From Aurifilum marmelostoma (lineage: Eukaryota; Ascomycota; Sordariomycetes; Diaporthales; Cryphonectriaceae): a stretch of 64,000 nucleotides of DNA. How positions within the stretch are numbered: the stretch's first letter is position 1; the number at the start of each line of letters is the position of its first letter. The notes under the pieces are model-generated. The model saw only the letters and a program-made list of their open reading frames with translations. It was not told the DNA's origin and made no database searches. Below are positions 11,771 to 22,321 of this stretch, piece after piece. Both the position numbers and the translations under genes were made by a program. The stretch lies in assembly GCA_027559495.1 (NCBI GenBank), contig JAMXSV010000011.1, forward strand, positions 12,501 to 76,500, read 5' to 3'.

Positions 11771-11970
11771 CGTTGGCTGGGCCTGGTACGTACGTACGAC
11801 AGAATAGGTTTACAGTGTTGGATTGCTAGTTGGTTGTTGATTGACTGAAGAGCTATCTATCTGGCTGGGGTGTTGTGCGTTGCTACGGGTTATTCCCATA
11901 ACGCACGGGCCATATAATGAGCCGTGCGTTGCCATCGCAGTGACGCATCGCCCGTTCAGCGGAATCCAGT
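11771..11970 (-). mobile_element. LTR-like repeat, family B, inverted copy
   Basis: About 200 bp whose reverse complement matches 17379-17597, including the alternating GTACGTACGTAC stretch and the GACGCATCGC block. Ends are less clean (AACGTTGGCTGG.. and ..GGAATCCAG) and no target duplication is visible. It and the copy at 17379 face each other across 5.4 kb. Confidence 0.7.
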
Positions 11971-12566
11971 AATCTTTCTGGTAATAACAAGTATATTATG
12001 TAGAAAGTCTTAGCATAAGCAAAACTCTCAGTGGCTGGCACATTGTGGTGAACACCCTTCTTTTTTCCCTCGTTTATCCCCAAAAAGGAATTCAGTTCAT
12101 AGCCTGGATCTGGATTTCGACAACACGGGCTAATCACGCTGAACTGTGCCACCACCAGTCTAGGTATGGAATTCAGAAATTTCATGAATCGAACCGAGCT
12201 GAAGAATGCATTAGCTTTAAGTCTAGAACACAGACTTTTTAGACTTGGCAGAGTTCTGCTATTCAGCCGTGGCGGAACCTCGAACGATCAGTGTCAGATA
12301 AGGCTAGCATCCCCACATGGCACCGGCCGCTGTGGTCTGGTCCAGCCCCGACTCACCTACTAAATTGCTTGTTGCAGCTAACATATGGCTCGGATCACTT
12401 CACGAGGTCAGAACACAGCGAAGGATCAGCTATCAACAATGTAGCTTTAAACCTTTTGAACGCCGTAGCTTCTCCAGCTACTTATACGTATAAGATATGG
12501 TCCCCCTTGCCCGTACATGCTCCAGGGTGACGTGAGAAGCACAGAGGCCCTCAGAGAGTTGAAAGT
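11971..12566 (+). other. Upstream region of membrane-protein gene
   Basis: Non-coding, about 600 bp. No repeat or RNA gene recognised; presumed to hold the promoter of the gene starting at 12567. Confidence 0.4.
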
Positions 12567-14937
12567 ATGTCAGAAGCTATTGAGGGCCAGGGCCCTCTTA
12601 CGACAGAAAAGCGGATGGCGGAGGTAACGACAGCCGTCGTCAATGACAGCCCGGCAGCCTTGGAAGACAACGTGAACCGGCCCAGCCGAGATCTCGTCGC
12701 GGCCATCTGGGCCATCGTCTGCGGCGTTGCCTTGCCATGCATTCCCATCCTTGTGGTTTCCGGAGTCCTTCTGGGCGTCATATTTCACTACCAGGTCGTG
12801 CCTCAAGCAGGCCGGCCAGAGTTCCGCGTCGCATCCCACACAGTTGGGTCAGAGAACCTCACAAGCTACATTCACGACATCAAACACGATGGAGGCAGCG
12901 CGGCGTACTATGTCGACTACTCGCCCACAAGCATCACGACTATCGCGGCATGGACCGGGCGCATCATTCCTTATCTTTCGAGTTCCATCATGGCCCTGGT
13001 CGCGTTCTTCGCTGCTCGACACATCGTGGTCAAGACCAGAGATGGAACCCACGACGATCTACCGACACCCAAGCAATTGACTATCCTCATCAACCTCTTG
13101 GGGGGCAGCGGAATGACACCTCTAAAAGATGCTGCTGTTTATAGATGGAGAAATAAGGAAGCATTCGTTGCACCTTTGCCAGCTGTCTTCACAGCTCTAA
13201 CTCTGATAACAGTTATAGGGTAAGTCTGGTTCTTGTGGCTCAGAACTTCTGTGCGTCGAAGAGTGCTAATCGTATATGCTCGCCGCCAGACTTTTCATTC
13301 CCTTAGTCGATACGTGGTTCGGTATCAGCGTTCACAGCGCAACCATTGTGCAGCTGTATAATATCTCTACAAGCACGTATCATTCCTATGGTCGCCAACT
13401 GGACCCCAGCAATGCAAGTTTTCCAGGTTGCTCATCTGGTCCTATGATCTCAGCTCAGCACGGTAATAACTACCAGGACTTCTCGTGGCCATGCAACATC
13501 GAGATGCCCATCCCGCATCCTAACAACATGTTCCTTGTGGGTGGCCAGGCAGCGGCAGCAGTACAGCTGGGTCTGGCCTCAAACAACACCATGTTCAACT
13601 ATACAGGCCCGGCAAATACTTCAAGCTCAGACACACCCTCCCAAAATCACCCTATTTACTTCATTGGTGACCAGCAGAGCAGCACTTCCGAGGATTATAG
13701 CAGTCGGACCATGGGCATAGCAACACAATGCGAGATCATTACGTCTAGATGCTATGACGGGAACAACGGTACCGCCTTCAGTTGCCCTGGTGGCTTCAAA
13801 GGCGATTTCACGATGTGCGAAGCCAATGCATGGCCTGCTGGTGGCAGCATCAATGGATCAGGGAGCTGTCAAACCGGCATCGGCTTTGCTGCCGACCCCC
13901 AGCTGTCTCGCTCCGCAGGAAATATCGACATGATGGGGATTGGTGGTGACTACAGTGTGGGATCAATCGAGGCCCTGCTCCAGCAGAACCCAATCTATTT
14001 TGGGACATGGGCCACTGGCTTCCCTGCTTTTGGCGACAGCAACACTCCACTGACAAACGACACCACGGAAATCTTCGCCAACGGTTCCTCGAATGCCATG
14101 TGGATGCTAAATTGCAGCGCAACCATCTACGATGTCAATTACACCTGGGTCAACGGAGCTTTGCACAGCTTCAAGGCCGAGGCAGCCGACCCAGAATGGG
14201 GTGCCTTCTTCTCTGCGCCGTTCGCCTGGAGCTACCTCTCGCTGGGTCTGAACGCGGCGACAATGAATCTTCAACTGGCGGCTTGGGACTCCTCATACTC
14301 TGCACAGAACGCCACCGACCTAGCAAATCTTTGGGCTAGAGAATTCTCTTACTATGCATTATCAACTTCACTCGGAGTGTTTGTCCCACAGGTCAATATC
14401 CTAGAGCAGGCTCGCAACAACACCGTCAACGTAGCGAGGGTACCGCTCATTCCGCTATATCTACTTCTCGGCTTCAAATGGCTGTATGTTGTCGTCGTCA
14501 TCTGCATGGCGATCGGTGTCTATTGCTTCACTCACCCGGCCGAGACGGAGGTCGTCAAGGCCCAGCTCAGTGTCAAGGGGCTCGTCACGGCGCACTTCAA
14601 TCAGCCGGACCTGCTCCGCAATAATGTCGTCCAGGAAGTTCAGTCACGACTAGACCGTGCTAGAGGAGGCGACGCTGGCGACAGCAGGTCTGACAATGAG
14701 AAAACCATGGCAAATGATGTGGCGTCAGAAATGGCGCCTCAAAAGGATGCCCAGCCTCAGGCTCATAAGCCGAAAGTCGGGCTCGTACACACGCGCGAGG
14801 GGACATGGAAGTTTGCGCTTCTTGTCAATGGAGCATGGCAGAGTGTGAAACCGATTGTGCAGGATCTTGTCCTTCAAGAGGCCAAGGCAGGCCAGCTTGG
14901 AAGTGTCGGGAACGAGTATGCCGCCTGGAAGTCGTGA
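12567..14937 (+). CDS. Fungal multi-pass membrane protein, function unknown
   Basis: Two exons, 12567-13219 and 13290-14937, intron 13220-13289 (GTAAGT..CAG), 766 aa. Hydrophobic segments lie near residues 45-73, 130-148, 205-230 and 615-640 (LYVVVVICMAIGVYCF). The stretch of roughly 390 residues between the third and fourth segments is rich in Asn-X-Ser/Thr sites and cysteines, so it is probably a glycosylated lumenal or extracellular domain; the last 120 residues are charged and probably cytosolic. This arrangement is seen in ascomycete-specific hypothetical membrane proteins; I cannot assign a function. The gene lies alone between two inverted copies of LTR family B. Confidence 0.8.
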
Positions 14938-16234
14938 GAATAGTAATGAAGATATCGGCTGAAAAGACAGGTGATCCATCTTTTTCGCTTGTTGTTGTCA
15001 TATCCGCTGGGTGTGTGATACGAAGAGAATTGATGCTCTGTGTAAGTACCGCGTGTTGACAAGAATAAGCCATGGGATTAATTATGTTGGCCGCAGTATC
15101 GATGCTCTGATGAATATAGCTGGCCTGTTGTTGTGACCTTACGAGTAAAAATCGCGGAGGCAGGAACACGGGAGTAAGTATCAAAGTCTAAGCCAACTAT
15201 GCCGAAAACAACTACACCGTCTTTATAATTCCAAGTATATATGCTAGAAAGCATATGTAGGGCGCAGGACAAATATTTCGAAGGACGATGAATTGAGCAA
15301 CTATGAAAGCTGATGCGTAGGGGAAAGCGCTATCGAAAGGAACATTAAAGAAGAACGAAGGAAAGGCTGTCTGGCTGGCTGGCTGGCTGGCTGAGGCTAT
15401 CTAGGTGAGGACAGGCGCCTGACCCCAGCGCCCAGACCAGCCCCGGGCAGTGGCTCACTGGCCCTCGCACAACAGTTAATATTACTAAGTGACAAAGGCT
15501 TCAAAGGGCGTCGATTCTGATCTGAACAACAATTCACTGAGCAACTGGCTCTACCCAGCACCAGTGTCAAGGTTCTGAAGCCCCTGGTAAATAGCTAATC
15601 AGGAGTCCACAACACTGAGGCGCACACAGCAAGCCCACTGATAGCCGAAATCAGCATTGATTTCCTCTAATGCTCGACCAAGGGTGCTCGCCTTTCTTCT
15701 TCTTCTTCTTCTTCTTCTTCTCCCATATTGTCTCTCTGTCTATCTGAAGTAGTAGGTATGAATACGCCCATTAGGATAAGTACAACAAAGGACCGGAATA
15801 GCCGAAGCCCGTTGCAGCAGCGCTTGCTTGGTTCTGGACCGACGAGAAGCAGGCCAAGAGGCAGGTACGTCTGGGGCGCCTCCCACCTCGGCTCTGGGTG
15901 GTAGCAGTCCTTGTGCTGTTCAGGGAGGCGGGGGCCGCAGGCTCTACATGATCCCCGTGGTCAGGGCAGCCCTCGATACCTCTCAGATTATCTGGATGAC
16001 GATGCTATTGCGGTGGAGGGCGGGGAAGCTGGGGAGGGCGAAGAGGGCGAACAAGCAAGAATTATACGGCAATCAACCATACGGTTTCTGTATACCCTCG
16101 TACGTACAAGAGAAAGCCCATCCAACATTCATAATAATCGGGAATTCAATGATCGGCATAGCTAGCTACGGCTTTCGTGGCAGAATCGAACTTTCTAGAA
16201 TAAGCAACAAAAAAAATATAAATAATTATTCATA
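14938..16234. other. Repeat-bearing intergenic region
   Basis: No supported gene. Holds a (CTGG)n microsatellite at about 15371-15393 and a (TTC)n microsatellite at about 15696-15721. A 158-codon frame at 15828-16304 has no domain, runs into repeat DNA and is not believed. Confidence 0.5.
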
Positions 16235-16346
16235 TCAGTCGACTTACTCTATTACAATAGAGAAACAAGATGTTAAAACCCTGGTGATTGTTATATTGAT
16301 TTAGGAGCTAGAGAAGAAAGAGAGCAGAGCTCAATAGCCTAGACTT
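16235..16346 (+). repeat. Left half of a split repeat; intact copy at 16613-16790
   Basis: This stretch (GACTTACTCTATT.., AACAAGATGT, AGAGCAG, CCTAGA) recurs at 16613-16738. The continuation of the second copy (TATAGCC..ACAGACC..ATGA.TCATCC) matches 17295-17340, that is, the far side of the TIR element. So one copy was split by an insertion, while the intact copy lies inside the inserted element. Confidence 0.65.
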
Positions 16347-16350
16347 TATA

Positions 16351-17297
16351 GCTACAGCGGTTCAGAGTGGTCACTGTTTCAAAACTCAAAAATGATCATT
16401 AGCGTTACCCCCTAGGGTAAGGATAAGTCGTTAGAAGAGATAAGCAATAACCCTACTCCTAACCCTGATATTCGCTAAAAAGTTGCATTTTAGGTCTGCT
16501 ACTCCTAAGCTAGGTCTGCCGCCCCCAGGTCTGTTGCCCTTAGGTCTATCGCCCTTAGGTCTGCCGCCCTCAGGTCTGCTGCCCTTAAATCTGCCGCCCT
16601 AAGTCTATTTGTCGGTCGGCTTACTCTATTCGAATAGAGGAACAAGATGTCAAAATGGTGTTGATCGTCGTGTTGATTCAGAAGCTAGAAAAGAAGAGGG
16701 AGAGCAGGGCCTAACGGCCTAGATTTCTATAGCCTGCCTGCTGCTGCACAGACCCCTGATGACTCATCCCTGCTAATTCCACACTATTGCCCTTAGATCT
16801 GCTATGCTACTCCTAGATCTGCTGTACTGCTTATAAATCTACTGTTACTAAGCTTGCTGCTTATATAGTAGATTTAAGAATAGTAAATTTAAGAGCAATA
16901 GAGCAGCAAATCTAAAAGTAATATAGTAGATCTAGAAGTAGCAGATCTGGGAATAGCATAGCAGATCTAAAGATGGCAGACCTGAGGGCGCTAGACCTAG
17001 GGGCGGCAGACCTGGCCTGGGAGTAGCAGACCTGAGGGCGGCAGACCTAAGGGCGGCAGACCTAAGGGCAACAGACCTAGAGGCGGCAGATCTAGCCTGG
17101 GAACAGCAGACCTAGCCGGGGGGGCAGCAGACCTGGCCGGAAGCAAGGGCCTGAAAGCTTGAGGGTTAGGGTTAATGGGCTGAAAATGCAAACTTTTTTA
17201 CTAGCTATAGCGCCAATGATGACACCATAGGGTGGTTCTAGTGAAAAAGGTCGCAAAATTGAGTTTTGAAACAGTGACCACTCTGAACCACCGTATA
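16351..17297. mobile_element. Non-autonomous TIR element, about 0.95 kb
   Basis: A perfect 30-bp inverted repeat (begins GGTTCAGAGTGGTCACTG) lies at 16359-16388 and, inverted, at 17262-17291; weaker matching continues outward on both sides to TATA/TATAG. No transposase frame is inside. The intact copy of the split host repeat shows the empty site as ..TATAGCC.., so the insertion is at a TA-rich TATAG, as expected for Tc1/mariner/pogo-type elements, though the exact duplication (TA or TATAG) cannot be decided. The interior is a mosaic of short minisatellites and a second copy of the target repeat. Confidence 0.75.
16489..17145. repeat. Opposed 15-bp minisatellite arrays
   Basis: At 16494-16605 units of the type AGGTCTGCCGCCCTT run on the plus strand; at about 16975-17140 the reverse complement (GGCGGCAGACCTAAG type) runs back. 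Between them (about 16795-16960) AT-richer relatives (AGATCTGCT, AGTAGATCTA) also switch orientation near 16865. The whole interior is thus a very imperfect palindrome built of one short motif. Confidence 0.75.
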
Positions 17298-17378
17298 TAG
17301 CCCATCTGCTGACACACAGACCTCTTATGAATCATCCTCCCATAACCGCTTCCAGATTGTTCTACAGTTAAGAATATG

Positions 17379-17597
17379 TGTGGATTCCACTGAGCGAACG
17401 ATGGCGATGCGTCACTGCGATGACAGTGCACGGATCACATCCTGAGCCGTGCGCTATGGGAATAGCCCTAGCAACGCACACACACACCAGCCAAATAGAT
17501 AGCTCTTCAGTCAATCAACAACAAACGCAACAACAAACAAGCAATCCAACACCAGAAAACCTATTCTGTCGTACGTACGTACCAGGCCCAGCCAACA
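17379..17597 (+). mobile_element. Solo LTR, family B, with 5-bp target duplication
   Basis: 219 bp starting TGTGGATTCC and ending CAGCCAACA, flanked by ATATG on both sides (17374-17378 and 17598-17602). TG..CA ends plus an identical 5-bp duplication identify an LTR insertion. The inverted relative at 11771-11970 is the only other copy in the window. The target is directly beside the TIR element's host repeat. Confidence 0.85.
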
Positions 17598-17803
17598 ATA
17601 TGCTTATATAATTGCTCAGCAGTGAAGAAGTCTGTTCGCGAAAAGACTGGAATATTCTGAAATAGCGATAAGAAAAATGATAAATTGAGAGGCGCCCCTA
17701 GGACCCGTTTTCGGGCAAAGAGAGAAGAAAAAAGTAGGGAAATAAACAGCAGAAGAAGATGAAAAAGAATACAGCTAAAAGATAGATTCAGCCCTATGCC
17801 CGC

Positions 17804-20800
17804 TCAAGCAGTAGAACTAGTAAAAGAGTCAAAGCCGAAGCAGAGGACCCGGCCTGATGAACAGCCGATCGCAATATTCGATCCAGCCACAGCAGAAGAT
17901 CGAGGGCGATATTCCGATGGGAGCCATAACAGGTTTTCTGCGCCGCTCATAATCCAATGACCATCCCAACTGATCCCATATCCACAGCGCTGAAGAGGCT
18001 GGGCCTTGTTCTCTGCCTGTGCGGGTTGTAGCGTAGATGCAGATAAGGGACTTTCAAGGTTGAAAGTACCGATTTCTGTCGTAAGATATGTACCAGAAGA
18101 ATTCAGCGACAAATTCTCCAATATTCGGTTGACCTCGAGCGTCTGGAGGCACTGCCCCGTCCCTGCATCCCAGATCCGGATAGTCTTGTCGTATGAGCCT
18201 GATGCGATCCGCTGTGCATCGCCCGAGAAGGCAACTGAACTAACCCAGTCGCTATGCCCCTCGAGCGTCTGGAGGCACTGCCCCGTCCCTGCATCCCAGA
18301 TCCGGACAGTCTTGTCGTATGAGCCTGATGCGATCTGCTGTGCATCGCCCGAGAAGGCAACTGAACTAACGCAGTCGCTGTGCCCCTCGAGCGTCTGGAG
18401 GCACTGTCCTGTCCCTGCATTCCAGATCCGGACAGTCTTGTCGTATGAGCCTGATGCGATCCGCTGTGCATCGCCTGAGAAGGCGACTGAACTAATGCAG
18501 TTGCTGTGCCCCTCGAGCGTCTGGAGGCACTGCCCTGTCCCTGCATCCCAGATCCGGATAGTCTTGTCGTCTGAGCCTGATGCGATCCGCTGTACATCGC
18601 CTGAGAAGGCAACTGAACTAATGCAGTTGCTATGCCCCTCGAGCGTCTGGAGGCACTGCCCTGTCCCTGCATCCCAGATCCGGATAGTCTTATCGTATGA
18701 GCCTGATGCGATCTGCTGTGCATCGCCCGAGAAGGCGACTGAACTAACGCAGTCGCTGTGCCCCTCGAGCGTCTGGAGGCACTGCCCCGTCCCTGCATCC
18801 CAGATCCGGACAGTCTTGTCGTCTGAGCCTGATGCGATCCGCTGTGCATCGCCCGAGAAGGCAACTGAACTAATGCAGTCGCTATGCCCCTCGAGCGTCT
18901 GGAGGCACTGCCCTGTCCCTGCATCCCAGATCCGGACAGTCTTGTCGTCTGAGCCTGATGCGATCCGCTGTGCATCGCCCGAGAAGGCGACTGAACTAAT
19001 GCAGTCGCTATGCCCCTCGAGCGTCTGGAGGCACTGCCCTGTCCCTGCATCCCAGATCCGGATAGTCTTGTCGTATGAGCCTGATGCGATCCGCTGTACA
19101 TCGCCTGAGAAGGCGACTGAACTAATGCAGTTGCTGTGCTCCTCGAGCGTCTGGAGGCACTGCCCTGTCCCTGCATCCCAGATCCGGATAGTCTTGTCGT
19201 CTGAGCCTGATGCGATCTGCTGTGCATCGCCCGAGAAGGCAACTGATCTAACCCAGTCGCTGTGCCCCTCGAGCGTCTGGAGGCACTGATTCCATTCATC
19301 CTCTACTATTGGCATTGTTTTTATCCACTTTGGCTGTTCCTTGTTGAATAGCCTTCTGGTCAAGCTATTTCTAGGACAAAAAACAAGTGGTGAGGTATAG
19401 ACTTGAAGAGGACTGTTTTCAATAGCCCATTGACTATATGATAGAAAACGTTGCATATCGTAGAGGAGTGGAAGCAGCAATGAGGTATCCTGCTGACTCT
19501 AAAGAGGTGTTAAACGCGCTTATTCCTGTTTTATGTTTTCAGACATACCTGAGCTTTCTGTTTGATCTTCGCTAAAGCATGCGCGCCTCGGGAAATGCTC
19601 CGAAGAAGACTCAGTGCTTCAACCCAGTGAAGATAGTGCTGCTTCAGGAAGTTGTCGATTCTAACTTCATCTTGTGGATAGTAATCAGCCTTGGCTTCGA
19701 GCAGATGGTCTACCCAATAAATGCACGAATATGCTGCAGCAGCTAAAGGGTCGGGCTGCGGTTGGTGAATTTGGTCAATGAGAATGCCAGGGTGCCGAAG
19801 GCTGTAGATATCGCGGCTGAGCCTTTGAGATAAAGTCTCGAGCGACCGAAGAAAGATGTAGTGGTGGGTGTCTTGCAGGTCGGACCGGGTATTTTTACTG
19901 AAGTACTCTATCAAGTACTCTTTGGCCGACTGGTGAATAAGATAGACGGTATTGTCCTTGAGTATCAGAAAGGAGCCGCATTTTCCCATGATTGCTAGCG
20001 TCATCTCTAGTCGCAAATTGGCAAGCTGGGCAAGCTCGGGGAGAGAGAGGGGGCGATATGTGAGAAGAACAATCGCCAGCACTCTGCTGCACCAGACCGG
20101 ATCTCGCAATTTCCCACCCTCAATTCTGGTCATCATATGCTTGTATAGATCTGGCAAGCCAGGAGGCATCTTCCGGATGATTTCGATAGCGTACCATCCT
20201 TCTACGGAGTGAAGTTCTTTCAGCACGAGAGCTGCCCAGAGAAAGGTGTTCTCAGCTTGTCGATAGATCTCCTTGCTAACCTCCCCCAGCGTATTCTCGT
20301 CGTACCCGGGCAGGGCCCGCAAGGTAGAGAGCTTGTGCTCGATAAATGCGTGGACGGGTCCTTTCAAGCGCTGGGCATCCAGCTCAACCAGGCTCCTTTT
20401 GTCGACCAGATGCTGAAGATCGACCTCTGGACGACTAGATACCAGCCACTTCACCTTGTCAGAGCAAGCAAGAGAAGTAGAGATAAGCTTGACGAGCTGT
20501 GGCAAGTTCTGGTCGCATTCGTCCAGAGCGTCGATAACAAGATAGGCTGGCAGCAGCCCGGGGTCTTTTAGCATATTCTCGAACACATCAGACAGAGCGC
20601 TGAATGCATTCCGGTCATCGAAGAGACGGGTGCCTGTATTCTCGTACTTGGATCGCAAGTGGGAGATGAGATCTGGTTGCTGAAAAAGTAGCAGCCAGAT
20701 CAGGGATCGCAAGGCAGCTGTCGCGCTGCGCAGAGACTCTTCTCCGGTGCCCTGAAAGAAAAAATAGGAGAGGCTCGGTGCAAGTACAGATGGCAGACCG

Positions 20801-22321
20801 GAGAGTTTGCGGAGGATACCAATCATGAGCATGGTCTTCCCGGTGCCGGCAGGTCCCTTGATCCACAGCAGGCGACAAGGGAGCAAGTCGGTCTCGCCCT
20901 CGCTCCATTTCGTGAAGGCTGCGTACTCCTTGCTATTGAGGATCCACTGATACGCATCGTCCAGCAGGTCATCCTTCTTGCTCTCGATAGTCTTCATATC
21001 CGATTGAGGATCAACGGCGAAGAGGGCTCGGAGGCATTCCCTGTTGTCGGTGGTCTCTTGGATCTCCTTCTGCTGCTTGATGAGTTCTCGAAGGTCTTTA
21101 TGAATATCCCCGAGCAAGCTCTGGGCCTCTTTGCCCTGTTCGACGAGCTGGTGGAGGGTGCTCTTCTCGTACTCTCGATGGTACTGGACGGAAAGGCTCT
21201 CGATAGCGGCCTCGGCATCCGTGACGCTGCTCAGATCGCCGTCCCAGTCATCCACATTCGCAAGTCCGCGGAAGAGATTGAGGATTTGGTTCCGGTAGTA
21301 AGAGCAGATACTCTTCATCTGGTACAGGAGAAGAGCCTTGTACAGGGTCACGACTGTCTCTTCTAGCTGCTGCAGGACGGACTCGAAGGATTTGTCTCCG
21401 ATCTCGATCTTGTCCTTATCGAGGAGATGCTCTGCCAGGGCGCAATACCAATCCATTCGGGAGACGACATGAGCGATACCAGCAAGGTTGGAATTTGTAG
21501 CATTCGCGGGGTTTGTAAGGATCTAGAAATGTTAGCCGGTACGAAAAACAGGCAAGATGCGGGATATAAGAGACCTACTTGCAGCCCAGCACAAACCCCA
21601 GCCCACGGGAGCGCGGCCTGCGGGAGGTTCTGGACGAACAAGTCGATGATCCCCTTGGCCTTCAGGACTTGGTCGACGAAATCACCAACTCTTTTTGTAA
21701 TCTTTGATCCCTTGGAGATTCGCTTTTGGCCTTCCTTGACTAGCATCTTCATATATCTCTCTCGGGTCTCCAGGTCGTCTAGACTGGTCGAGTTCTCGGT
21801 GGCGCCAGAAGCAGAGGCCTTTGCGCTGAGCACTCTGGTCAGGGTGCTTGTGTAAGCCTCGACAAGCTCGGTCGTATCCTTCTCCTCCTTAAGGTGCCTA
21901 TAAGCATCATTCCACAATTTCTGGTGTATAGACAGAGCTGTCTGTTGCACTGCTGTCACAGGTTGAGGCGGCTCGGCTCCGGGCTCGGTCCCAGCGCAGC
22001 GCGTCTGAGCATCGGTGGTGGATTGGACTGGTAGGACTTGTGCTTGCGCAGCACCGGATGAAGGAGTTGTGATAGGCGGGCGTGTAGCAATGGATCGCTT
22101 GGTGAGGTCACTGGAAGACTCCTTCGCGTTGTCTCCCAGAGTTCGATGTTGACGATCTACCGAACTTCGTTAGTCTGTAGAAAGTACATTTGCATCCGGG
22201 TCCCAGGTCTCCACATACCCGCGGATGGCGGAGCCGGCGACGTGGTTCTGCTGGGCTCTCTGGAGTCGGTATTCCGCGGCTTCTTCTTGAAAGGGTTTTC
22301 GAAAAGGTTTTTGAAAGGCAT
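17804..22321 (-). CDS. NACHT-WD40 NLR-type protein (NWD family)
   Basis: Four exons: 22321-22219, 22156-21579, 21522-19549, 19498-17804; introns of 62, 56 and 50 bp, all GT..AG with phases that close; 1,449 aa. N-terminal basic leader (MPFKNLFENPFKKK), then a Pro/Ser-rich linker, then the N-terminal domain typical of fungal NACHT proteins (about 105-380; PWAGVCAGLQ and VVSRMDWY). NACHT NTPase: Walker A GPAGTGKT at 450-457, Walker B LVIDALDECD at about 555-564. From about 956 to 1334 nine WD40 repeats of exactly 42 residues, followed by a degenerate tenth and a 110-residue tail. Proteins of this class include HET-D/E/R incompatibility factors: ligand sensing by the propeller, nucleotide-driven oligomerisation, then cell death or immune-like signalling. 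No RIP-type stops; the gene looks intact. Which ligand it senses is unknown. Confidence 0.93.
18137..19290 (-). repeat. 126-bp tandem array encoding nine WD40 repeats
   Basis: The block GAGCGTCTGGAGGCACTG recurs every 126 bp. Units are nearly identical at DNA level including third codon positions; differences cluster in a few codons (Asp/Asn and Trp/Cys and Val/Ile after His-Ser, Ala/Val-Gln-Gln/Arg, Asp/Tyr before Asp-Lys, Ile/Val before Arg-Ile-Trp). The lack of stops in other frames produces long spurious antisense frames here. Confidence 0.92.

Noticed and set aside
15828..16304. 158-codon frame
   Set aside because: Crosses into repeat DNA, composition biased, no domain or promoter.
18006..19289. 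427-codon plus-strand frame and 398-codon third frame over the WD40 array
   Set aside because: They arise because the 126-bp unit has no stops in these frames; the proteins are repeats without known fold, and the minus-strand frame gives perfect WD40 units.
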